NCBI GenBank assembly: GCA_036925085.1
Contig: JAUPFP010000001.1
Span: 21,439,937-21,503,936, forward strand
DNA: 64,000 nucleotides
From: Brachycybe producta
Lineage: Eukaryota; Arthropoda; Diplopoda; Playtdesmida; Andrognathidae
Direction: 5' to 3'
The position numbers and the translations under genes were made by a program. Under the pieces are notes generated by a model. It made no database searches and had not been told where the DNA came from. It saw only the letters and a list, made by a program, of their open reading frames with translations. This document shows, one piece after another, positions 10,531-19,286 of the stretch (position 1 is the first letter of the stretch; every line of letters begins with the position of its first letter).

Positions 10531-11545
10531 TCAAGATAAGTCATGAACATGAAATTTCGAACTTGGTAAATTTGTCAAGAATGAATGTCATGTAAACCCT
10601 ATGACATTATTTTAACAAAAAATTGATCCAATTATAAATCAGTAGTAAATTCGTCGTGCAATTTGCACCAAACAAAAACGACAATAACAATCAATATACT
10701 GGCCTATAAGAAGCATTGTCTACGATGGAGAATTTATAATACTCGTTGATATAAAAAAGTAAATGTTTGCAGGAAAAGATTAAAATTTGCTTTTTAGTCA
10801 CTAGAGAATTTTGAAAAGATTCTTTTGTTGATGAAGTAGTTTTTTGTTTAATCTAAATGCTACTCTCAAAGTGGAAATTCAGTCATTTTGCACAATTATT
10901 AAATTTAAAAAAAAAACTGCAAAGGAACTAGTGTTTTAAGCAATTTTCAAAATGCCTTTTAAGCTAAGATTACACATGCAGAAAACGGCGACTGAAAATA
11001 AGGCCAAAAACTAGAATTTCATCTATAATTTAGATAATTCTGTTCTATTTATTTGTTAAGACACCGTAGGCAGAAAACAGAATAAATAGAATAGAATTAT
11101 TTTAATTGGAGATGTTCCGTTTTCAGTCGCGTTTTCAGTAGTTACTTTTTCGTGTGTGGGATTGGAAATGTTTTATGTTTCTTAGACCTGCACCACACAT
11201 GTAAAATCAAGCAGAAAACAGAAATAGAAAAATATCAGAAAGTTTCATCGACTTTTCTGCTTTCTTTTGTATTAAAGGGTTGTCACACATTACAACAGAA
11301 AACGTGTCAAAGACGCCTTCCTATAGGCTGTTAACATGTGATTTTACGTAGCGAGAAGTTACATTTTTAGTTATTTTCTGCTTTTCTGGCAAAAAAAAAT
11401 ATAGAACGGAATTATTCAAATTAGATAATGTTTTTTTCAGTTGCTTTTTTTTCTGCATGAAGTTACCTTAGCAGTATGCATTGTCAATATTGGCTTACTG
11501 ATGTAGCCATTTTGCACAATGCCTAAAGTAATAGTCAGTGTACAT
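10531..11545. other. AT-rich spacer
   Basis: Near 10653-10700 is a CGTCGTGCAATTTGCAC word followed by sequence similar to 52,063-52,150, so a fragment of a second dispersed family. Near 10970-11460 are recurring AGAAAACnG and GTTTTCAGTnGC words in both orientations, suggesting a degraded inverted-repeat element. No gene seen. Confidence 0.45.
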
Positions 11546-12210
11546 ATCAGTGCCTCAGTGGTAAACTGTGTTAAGTCACATTTATAAAAAAATAATACAT
11601 GATTTTTGCATCGTATGAATCAGCTGGAGAAATTCTATCAACGGTAAACAGTGTTAAGTCCACAGTTTTACACTTCTGCCACTAGATGTTGGTATACAAT
11701 GTTAAGTCCAATTCTTTCAAAGAAGAGAAAAATTTTCAAATGACACTTCCTTTGTAAAATTTATGTTTGGTGACTTAACACAGTTTACTTCTTGAGACAC
11801 TGAAGTTATTATCTACCGACTTGATGGATTTATAAATTGACTAGCGAATTTGTAAACTGGCTGGTTTATCTGTTTGCTGCACAAACCAATCATCTTGTTG
11901 AGTTCTATCAGTGGTAAATAGTGTTAAGTCCACAATTTTACACATCTGCCACTAAATGTTGGTATACAATGTTAAGTCCTACTTCCTTCTATCACTTAGT
12001 AAATAGTGTTAAGTCCAAAATTTTACACGTCTCCCACTAGATGGTGGTATAACCATGTTAAGTCCAATTTTTTCAAAGAAGAGAAAAACTTTCAAATGAC
12101 ACTTCCTTTGTAAAATTTAGGTTTGGTGACTTAACACAGTTTACCTCTGAGGCACTGAAATTATTATCTACCGACTTGATGGATTTATAAATTAACTAGC
12201 AAATTTGTGA
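11546..12210. repeat. GTTAAGTC foldback with tandem duplication
   Basis: AGTGCCTCAGTGGTAAACTG at 11549 is mirrored by CAGTTTACTTCTTGAGACAC at about 11791-11811, giving an inverted-repeat unit with GTGTTAAGTC inside. Much of the unit is repeated about 360 bp downstream (AAAGAAGAGAAAAA near 11720 and 12079; CTACCGACTTGATGGATTT in both). The word TGTTAAGTCC occurs at least eight times. This looks like a MITE that duplicated in tandem. Confidence 0.65.
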
Positions 12211-12744
12211 AATGACTGGGTTTTTTACTTTGGCTGTTTTACTACGCAAACCATTGTTTTTTATATAAAATATCTGAAAGAAGGATTTTGAAAATCTGAG
12301 GTTAAAATTGGACTCTTGAAAACTGATTAAAATGCAAATTTCACAAAAATTGATTTTTTTTGTGTATTGTTTAAATTTGCTTTTTGGTTTTAAGGATCTT
12401 GAAGAAAAAAAATCGCAAAAAAAGATCTTTTGTTTGTCTTTTTTTTCTCCTTCTAAATCTAAACACTATCAACTCGAATGTTGTTTCTATTTATTGATTG
12501 TTTTCATAAGAAAACAAAAGGAAAGAGAAAAAAAACCCCAATCCAGATTCTCATAATTACAATCCTAGATTTTTAGTTTAAAAAAAAACAACATGTAATC
12601 GATATACAATCGATAAAACTTATTGATTTTTGTTGTTGTCTGGTGTTCTTTTTTTAAAAAAAATGTAGACATCAAGTTTTTTTTTATTACACATATCACA
12701 CATTATGATAACATAAACAAAGATATGATATTTTTTTTGAAATC
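12211..12744. other. AT-rich spacer
   Basis: Homopolymer-rich DNA. The 74-codon forward frame at 12332-12556 is Phe/Lys-rich and has no recognisable domain, so I do not call it a gene. Confidence 0.5.
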
Positions 12745-12890
12745 TATGATGGCGCGGATACACCAAAATTAGATGCTCGCGAACTTGTATGCCAAACTCT
12801 TCTGCTCGCGAGCAATAACGTCCACGCCAAAAAAAAGTAGCGTGTTCGCGTTCGCATGGCGAGTTCGTTTGATAGTTCTTCTAGAGTTTA
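12745..12890. repeat. CpG-bearing partial element
   Basis: GGCGCGGATACACCAAAATT followed by several CTCGCGA, GTTCGCG and GGCGAGTTCG words in an otherwise CpG-poor area. It looks like one end of an inverted-repeat transposon, but I cannot find the partner end. Confidence 0.3.
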
Positions 12891-12915
12891 AGTAGGGTTA
12901 GTGTTTTATTACAAA

Positions 12916-13140
12916 CTAGTGGGGTAACCCGTCACACATGACGTGGGTAACCCGTGTCCTGTGATGTATGACGAGACATTCTAGTTTAACTATTTTATTC
13001 AAATACTGAAGGTTACTCTGTGAAGGACGTTTAATTCTCCCCTCTTCCCCACCAACCTCAAATGTGTTTGCTTAAAAGTTTTTGTCCTTGTTTGTACAGC
13101 GTTACACATCGCCAGACAGAACTGGCTTAATATGTATATA
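12916..13140 (-). mobile_element. Helitron unit A of a tandem array
   Basis: Read on the minus strand it ends with a CATGTGTGACGGGTTACCCC-type tail and CTAG (plus-strand CTAGTGGGGTAACCC at 12916). It starts near 13140 with TATATACATATTAAGCCAG. It is abutted directly by unit B in the same orientation. No helicase remnant is recognisable in this short unit. Confidence 0.65.
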
Positions 13141-13676
13141 ACTGGTGGGGTAACCCGTCATAAATGACGGGAGCAAAATTCACAGGCAATTGTGCCCAGC
13201 ATTAGAATTTCTTTTCCTCCGCCCTTTTATGACGTCAGACCAAGTAACAAACCAATTAGAAATTGATGACGTTCATAAAAGGGCTGAGCAAAAGAAATTC
13301 TAATGCTGGGCACAATTGCCTGTGATAAACTGTAGTTTAATTTTGCTACTATTATCCCCTCCCCTTTTTATATTTGAAAGAGAAAATGAGCTTTTCATTT
13401 TCTCTGGTGTGCACATGCGCGTTGTTTGTTTCTTTTTTTACTCCTTTCATTTCAATTTCAGTCACCCCCTCTCACTTTTCCCCCTCCACGTTTCTCTCTC
13501 CCCCCCTCTTCTACACTTTCCAACCTTTTCCCCCCTCTCCAATTTAATATCATGGGGTTCTTGGATGGGGAGTGTGCAACACATAGTTTACCTTGAGAAA
13601 AAAAGCAGTTCATTCATTTAAATTTATATAAATTCCGATGTTACACACACACAGACCTGGCTTAATATTTATATAA
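13141..13676 (-). mobile_element. Helitron unit B carrying a palindromic MITE
   Basis: The 3' terminus (plus strand CTGGTGGGGTAACCCGTCAT, with the AACCCGTCATAAATGACGGG hairpin) lies at 13142. The 5' side ends at AGACCTGGCTTAATATTTATATA at about 13676, cited here only by its key word GGCTTAATA. Between 13555 and 13600 the minus strand keeps a decayed version of the helicase segment seen intact in unit C (CTCAAGGTAAACTATGTGTT). A 144-bp palindrome is inserted at 13181-13324. Confidence 0.75.
13181..13324. mobile_element. CACAGGCA palindromic MITE (copy in Helitron B)
   Basis: Near-perfect palindrome with CACAGGCAATTGTGCCCAGC at the left and its complement at the right. The core has a CCGCCCTTTTATGACGTCAG block facing CCAATTAGAAATTGATGACG. 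The same MITE sits at the same place in the Helitron copy at 57.3 kb, so it spread as Helitron cargo. Confidence 0.7.
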
Positions 13677-14379
13677 CTAGTAGGGTAACCCATCATAAAT
13701 GACAGGAGCAAAATTCTAGTTTAATTTTGCTAATTAAATTATTTAACTATTTTATTCAAATACTTCATGAGCACCGTCATTTGGAATGGTGTAGCGAGGC
13801 AAGGATGAAGCTGAAGTGGGGAGTGATGCGACTCTTCAGTAGTCCATGGCCCTGTTCAACACAGGTGATGGTTAGAGATGAAATCATTCCATTATTTATT
13901 AAATTTGCCACGTAGGTTGTACGTGAAGAGGAGTCAGTGCAAGATTCTACTTGAGTTCTGTTTTGTCTTCATTGTTGGTTTCTTGGTATCTTCTACCTGA
14001 CTACTTTCCAGTTCAGCCTTATTGCCTTAAAGAGATTTTGTAAGGTTTAGTTGTGGAGGGGCATGGTAAGGTGGATCTTCCATGCCCATGGTGTGATGCT
14101 CGGTCCGAAATGGTTCTAACTTTTGGCAGGGAATAGGGGTGGCTGCAGCTTCAATAGGGATTATATCCCCAATGCCAATAGCAGGGGGTGGGGCATCGGT
14201 CTTTGACCAATATATTTTCAGCACCTTACTATTGTTTGCGTTCTTGGATCGGGAGAGCGCAACATAAAGTTGACCATGAGAAAAAAACCGGTTCATTTCA
14301 ATTTAAATAAATTCCAACGTGCTTAAATGTTTTTTTGTTCTTGTTTGTACAGCGTTATACATAGACAGACAGACAAAGC

Positions 14380-14381
<2 letters not shown>
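13677..14381 (-). mobile_element. Helitron unit C with helicase fragment
   Basis: Third unit, same orientation, starting at CTAGTAGGGTAACCC (13677) and ending at GACAGACAAAGCTTTAATATA next to a TA microsatellite. Tail-to-head junctions (TATATA|ACTAGT) separate units A/B and B/C with no unrelated DNA between them. It holds the best-preserved helicase coding remnant in the window. Confidence 0.7.
14027..14296 (-). pseudogene. Helitron helicase C-terminal fragment
   Basis: An 89-codon reverse-strand frame begins with NRFFSHGQLYVALSRSKN, the motif VI region of the Pif1-like helicase domain of Helitron Rep/Hel proteins. A Thr/Pro-rich tail and a stop follow. The full protein has an HUH Rep domain plus a helicase of well over 1,000 residues, so this is a short terminal relic and cannot act alone. 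The same motif, more decayed, recurs in the other Helitron copies at 13.56, 41.2, 57.73 and 60.33 kb, all close to the element's 3' end as expected. Confidence 0.75.

Positions 14382-14440
<59 letters not shown>
14382..14440. repeat. (TA)n microsatellite at a Helitron 5' end
   Basis: About 29 TA repeats directly adjoining the TTAATATATA 5' end of Helitron unit C. Shorter TA runs adjoin the 5' ends of the copies at 57.88 and 60.18 kb, so the microsatellite was probably seeded by the element's own TA-rich start. Confidence 0.85.
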
Positions 14441-14443
<3 letters not shown>

Positions 14444-15020
14444 GTCACCAAAAGAGAAGAAGCACACTCACGTCTAGACCGGGCTCATTATTCGGCAGAT
14501 GTTCGAAAACTGAACCTTTTGATCAGTTAATACAGGTTGTGTGTGTACTAAGTCACTGTCTTGAGTGCGCTAATTGAATAATTTCTATGCCGATACAGAG
14601 TGGTCTTTGTATCGGGATGAAACTTAAGATTATGCCCACTTGCTCTCAAGACTGTTATTTTTTTTTTGGATGGCTTTACAATTAAGAATATTTGTTAAGA
14701 AAATGTTTTACATTTTATAATATTTTATTATTTATTTTAATATATAATAATTATTTGTTCTAATTATTTTTTTTTTGTTTTCCATTTTAGGTAAGTTTTT
14801 CGTTTCTCATCTCATTTCTGATGTGTTGCAAAAGCAGAAAACAAAACAAAAATGTTGTTTCAAATATTTGTAAGTATGACTTAATAAGATTCCACCTTTT
14901 TTTGTTATTAATATAAGAAAAATCCAATTGTCATTGTGATACTGTGTGTAAAAATGCCTTTAGTTTTGCCTTTTTTTGTGGTTTGAAAACTTGTTTTATA
15001 CATGTATAGTGTTGCGCAAT
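14441..15020. other. AT-rich spacer
   Basis: No gene or clear repeat beyond homopolymers; one inverted word pair (CACTGTCTTGAG near 14552, CTCAAGACTGTT near 14645) hints at a small decayed foldback. Confidence 0.45.
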
Positions 15021-15022
15021 TT

Positions 15023-15235
15023 TATGAAATTTATTTTTGTTGAAATATTTCATGAAATTTATTTTTGTTGAAATGTTTTACGAAATTTATTTTTGTTGAA
15101 ATATTTCATGAAATTTATTTTTGTTGAAATATTTCATGAAATTTATTTTTGTTGAATTATTTTATGAAATTTATTTTTGTTGAAATATTTTATGAAATTT
15201 ATTTTTGTTGAAATATTTCATAAAATTTATGAAAA
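15023..15235. repeat. 28-bp AT-rich minisatellite
   Basis: About seven tandem units of ATGAAATTTATTTTTGTTGA plus AATATTTC with few changes. Confidence 0.85.
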
Positions 15236-15319
15236 GTTGTCAAATTAATTGAAATCCATAAAATAAAACAAGATAATTGCATCAATTTGCATTAACTTTA
15301 CATACTAATGGTATATACA

Positions 15320-15524
15320 GTATGTTATTGTCAATCTGCGGAATCAGTGAATCTACAGGGTGCCTAGGCAATCTTGCAAAACCACCAACCTGCTAGTGAA
15401 TCTATCAAACTCAATACATTTTAGGTGTTGAATTAGCAGATTCACTAGCAGGTTGGTTGTTTTGCAAGATTGCCTAGGGAATCTGCAGATTGACTGATTC
15501 TGCAGATTGACAGTAACATATATA
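15320..15524. mobile_element. foldback MITE of about 200 bp
   Basis: Left arm 15320-15400 and right arm 15440-15524 are inverted copies (CAATCTGCGGAATCAGT at left, ACTGATTCTGCAGATTG at right; GCAATCTTGCAAAACCACC facing TTGTTTTGCAAGATTGC). Nearly the whole element folds into one hairpin. No coding sequence; target duplication unclear. Confidence 0.7.
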
Positions 15525-16350
15525 TGATTTTTTCTCACTTAATGTGACTAATGATTGTAAGAATAATTAGACATAGTCTTTTGAACATTAAAGAAAAATT
15601 CATGATTGAAGAAAATGAAACAGATTTAAAAAAAAAATTGACACACAAATGGTAAAAATAAACATGTTTAAAAAATACTCCTATGAACCAATTGCAATCA
15701 CCATTTTTTTGCTCGTTTGAAACAGGGTTTTTTAAAATAAATTTCCCAATTTTTTTTTTGTTGAAATATTTCAAACTCATATCATATGTATTATTTCACG
15801 TGAAATATTTCAATGCCACATCACTAGTTTTATATGTAGAATTTGGAAGGGTTTTTTTACTGGTATATTGATTTTTTGGTCGTATTTTAGGAAACTATTC
15901 TATCATTTGTTTGACAAGTTTTTTTTTTTCACCACTTTCAATTCTCAGTGCATTTTGTGCTCTGAGGCGCCCAATCACACTGATTTGACTTTTGCTGAAC
16001 AATTAGCTTATCTTTATCACGCTTTAGCAAAAATAACACAAAATAGGCCTATATGTCTATGTGCCCTAAGCCTATATAATGCCTTTTGTTGTTGTTGTTA
16101 TTGTTGAACCCTTTTAAAATTTTATCAGTTAAGTCAAATTCTGAGTGGTCCTATCTCAATATATATAAACTGTCAACTTAGAATGTCCAATTTGAAGCAA
16201 AAAGGGCCAAAACAGTTTTTGGTGATTAGGTTGGCCAACTGAGGAGCCTGCCAGTTATTTGCCACAACATTTTGCAGTCGAACCCAACCACTCAAGTGGG
16301 TTTTTATGTGTTTCTGTGTGTTCTAGGCTTTCTATGTTCCTCCAGGTGGT
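15525..16350. other. AT-rich spacer
   Basis: Short frames on both strands (15535-15780, 15868-16107) are Phe/Lys-rich or mixed, with no recognisable domain and no neighbouring exons; not called as genes. Confidence 0.45.
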
Positions 16351-16358
16351 TTCAAGAA

Positions 16359-17710
16359 CATTGAAGAGTTCCTGTGTCTACTCTGTGGTTCTAAAAAACT
16401 CTCAAAAAGTTGCTCTTGCTAACTTAGAGCCTCTGAGATTACTCTTGTGTTTCTTCGTCCACTTTGTGGCTCCAGGAACTCTCAAAAGTTCATGTCCACG
16501 TTGTGGCTCCAGGAACTCTCAAAAGTCCATGTCCACTTTGTGGCTCCAGGAACTCTCAAAAGTCCATGTCCACTTTGTGGCTCCAGGAACTCTCAAAAGT
16601 CCATGTCCACTTTGTGGCTCCAGGAACTCTCAAATGTCCCCTGTCCACTTTGTGGCTCCAGGAACTCTCAAATGTCCATGTCCACTTTGTGGCTCCAGGA
16701 ACTCTCAAAAGTCCATGTCCACTTTGTGGCTCCAGGAACTCTCAAATGTCCCTTGTCCACTTTGTGGCTCCAGGAACTCTCAAATGTCCATGTCCACTTT
16801 GTGGCTCCAGGAACTCTCAAATGGCCCCTGTCCACTTTGTGGCTCCAGCAGCTCTCAAATGTCCCATGTCCAATTTGTGGCTCCAGGAACTCTCAAAAGT
16901 CTATGTCCACTTTGTGGCTCCAGGAACTCTCAAAAGTCCATGTCCACTTTGTGGCTCCAGGAACTCTCAAAAGTCCATGTCCACTTTGTGGCTCCAGGAA
17001 CTCTCAAATGTCCCTTGTCCACTTTGTGGCTCCAGGAACTCTCAAATGTCCCCTGTCCACTTTGTGGCTCCAGGAACTCTCAAATGTCCCCTGTCCACTT
17101 TGTGGCTCCAGGAACTCTCAAATGTCCCCTGTCCACTTTGTGGCTCCAGGAACTCTCAAATGGCCCCTGTCCACTTTGTGGCTCCAGGAACTCTCAAATG
17201 GCCCCTGTCCACTGTGTGGCTCCAGTAACTCTCAAATGTCCCATGTCCACTTCGTGGCTTCAGGAATTCTCAAGAGTTTTTGCCTTCATTATGTGGCTCC
17301 AACAGATGTCCGGTTCCCACTTCGTGGCTTCGTGTACACTTATGAGGTTTTGCGTTCGTTTTGAGGTCTCCAGGAACGTTCAAGAGTTCCTGCGTCCACT
17401 CAATGGATCCAAGAACGCTCAAGAGTTCCCTTCGTCCACTCTGTTGCTCCAGGAAAACTGAAGAGTTCCTGTCTCGACTATGTGGCTTTGGGTACACGGT
17501 ACATTCAATGAGTTCCTGTGTCCACTCTTGTCATTTCAGGAAGCTCAAAAGTTCCTGTGTCCACTGTGTTTGGTTTCAGAAACACGAGTTCCTGTGTCCA
17601 TCACTATCGTTTCAGGAACATTCAAGAGTTCATGTGTTCACTTTGTGGTTCCAGGGATCTTCTAAGAGTTTCTGTTGTTCACTTTGTGAGCTGAACTGGC
17701 TACTAATTGA
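16359..17710. repeat. 37/38-bp minisatellite open in all three forward frames
   Basis: About 22 units of a 37-bp (sometimes 38-bp) sequence, key words GTCCACTTTGTGGCTCCAGG and AACTCTCAAAAGTCC, are tightly conserved at 16450-17270. They decay outward to 16359 and 17710. The unit has no stop in any forward frame and 37 is not divisible by 3, so each frame cycles through all three translations. This gives overlapping frames of 400, 305 and 254 codons. The predicted products are repeats of the same three peptides and I do not regard them as proteins without expression evidence. Confidence 0.9.
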
Positions 17711-18482
17711 GTAACTCCAGAGATAGAGAGAAACACATTTGTAATTTTATTTGTGCTGCGTCTATGGTGTTTTTGTTTTTATCTTGTTCCTGAAGTGGTG
17801 CCCCAAAGGCAAAAAGGACTGGTGATTGTGTCTGGATGTATATACAGTATTATATTGTTCAACATTTTGTTGTCATCACTTTTGGATTGGTTTATCACAT
17901 CCATTGATCTAGTGGAAGTTGCAAAACGAAAATGAAAGTCACATATGGTGTTGTGTCTTCTTCTTCATCCTCACCAATTATAATACATATATATCTATAT
18001 AAGGGCCACCTTTTCCGCCTATATATATACCGGTAATGTCTTTGTTTGCAAATGTAAAAGCTCTGGAAAAAAAAATTGCTTGACAACATCTTCCCATAGG
18101 AATAACATGATGTCACTGTTTAATTAATGGGAGAAGTGGCTGAGAAATGATGAGGGGAGGATTGAAGGAAGAGAAGGGAACGTTTGAGGGCTGAGGGGGG
18201 GTTGTTACGGTGCCAACAGTTGGAGTCATTCTCTTGTGACTTTATTGCATTATTAGGCGTCTGCTTAGTGGAGTCAACTTGTTTTTTTGAAATCTGGTGT
18301 CTTTAGGTCGAAATTCAAGAAGAAAAAGTTGACACTTGGACTTTGGAGGTCTCTGAGCAAGGTTTCAACATAGAATTGAGATTTTTTTTCAAGGGTCAAA
18401 TAAAATTAAAGAATGTTTTTTTTTTCTATATTGGAATCCTGTTTAGAGAGTTCATCTCGATGTTTAAGTGTTTCCCTATAAT
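17711..18482. other. spacer before the Ty3 element
   Basis: AT-rich DNA with no supported gene. The last bases (AATGTTTC) join, across the Ty3 insertion, to TCAATTTGTGGCCC at 29,974 and rebuild a word of the hAT-type foldback MITE. Confidence 0.5.
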
Positions 18483-18483
18483 G

Positions 18484-18487
18484 TTTC
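18484..18487. repeat. Ty3 target site duplication TTTC (left)
   Basis: TTTC before the 5' LTR matches TTTC after the 3' LTR (29970-29973), a 4-bp duplication. Confidence 0.75.
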
Positions 18488-18491
18488 TGTA

Positions 18492-18851
18492 ACGAATTCA
18501 CCGTTTGGAATTCGTCCGTTTTTGTAAACACCCTGTAATCAAGTTGTATCGATGAAAGGTTCTCACCTCATGCTTGGGGGTGGCCGGGAGGTCATTACGA
18601 CGATGACTCCCTGCCCTCCAAGATGAGAAGAATAGCCCAAAAGTACTACATCGATGGTTAATAGGATAGATCCTAGAAGAACCATCGATGCAGAACTTTT
18701 GGACGTGAGAATCTTTACAAATTGTTAATAGGAGGATGATCGTACATCCTTCTGTATTGTTATAATTTATACATCTTATAGATGTTTTCGTTTTCTTGTC
18801 AAGTGATAGTTCACTTCTAGGTCCGAGTGTGTCCAAGAGACTTGGACACAC
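18492..18851 (+). promoter_or_regulatory. hairpin ladder in U3
   Basis: Successive perfect or near-perfect stems: 18492-18499 with 18508-18515 (8 bp); 18567-18627, a tiered stem (CTCAT/ATGAG, CTTGGGGG/CCTCCAAG, GTCAT/ATGAC); 18649-18659 with 18680-18690 (11 bp, inner TAGGAT/ATCCTA); 18733-18738 with 18745-18750; 18771-18776 with 18780-18785; 18801-18806 with 18811-18816; 18827-18837 with 18841-18851 (11 bp, AGA loop). The 3' LTR repeats all of them at +10,633. Role unknown. Confidence 0.75.
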
Positions 18852-18897
18852 CTGGAGCCTTTGTTATCATAATCAGATGTTTGTATTGTATTTTGAG

Positions 18898-18905
18898 TAT
18901 AAATA
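18898..18905 (+). promoter_or_regulatory. LTR TATA box
   Basis: TATAAATA in the 5' LTR; the same sits at 29531-29538 in the 3' LTR. It precedes a 12-bp inverted repeat by about 10 bases. Confidence 0.7.
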
Positions 18906-18914
18906 CAAGAGGTT

Positions 18915-19001
18915 GTAGATTGAGAGGACAGATCGGATAGATCAGGCAGATCGGACAGACCGTCTTTATGCTTAAGACCGATGCGATATCTCTCAATCTA
19001 C
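18915..19001 (+). promoter_or_regulatory. 12-bp stem closing the predicted R region
   Basis: GTAGATTGAGAG at 18915-18926 pairs perfectly with CTCTCAATCTAC at 18990-19001. Between them are repeated CAGATCGGA words. The stem lies where the transcript should start and just ahead of AATAAA, so it could structure both RNA ends. Confidence 0.6.
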
Positions 19002-19019
19002 AGGACTCTCTGTTTATTG

Positions 19020-19025
19020 AATAAA
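19020..19025 (+). terminator. LTR poly(A) signal
   Basis: AATAAA about 115 bases after the TATA box; in the 3' LTR the equivalent is 29653-29658. Confidence 0.6.
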
Positions 19026-19286
19026 AGAGCATTTTCATCATACGAATTCAATGTGTGGACTCAGTCATTTTATGGGAGTGGGACTTAGAATTATAGCCGC
19101 CACGTAGCCGATGTTTCCACCGGACAACGAAGTCTCCAGCAGCCGAGTGTAAGACGACATCTCTACAGTATTCTCTACCACAGGTCTCCTGAGGTACCGA
19201 CCCTTGTGTCCCTGGTGGTTAAGTGTGCAACACAGGAGCCAATAGACCGAAAGACTTAATCATCAACATCCATTCGACACTTCTAG

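Noticed and set aside
16259..17461. 400-codon forward frame, and overlapping 305- and 254-codon frames
   Set aside because: They are one 37-bp minisatellite read in three phases; an absence of stops in the unit explains all of them.
18498..18851. 117-codon reverse frame in each LTR (also 29131-29484)
   Set aside because: It is identical in both LTRs only because the LTRs are identical, spans the U3 hairpins, and has no recognisable domain.
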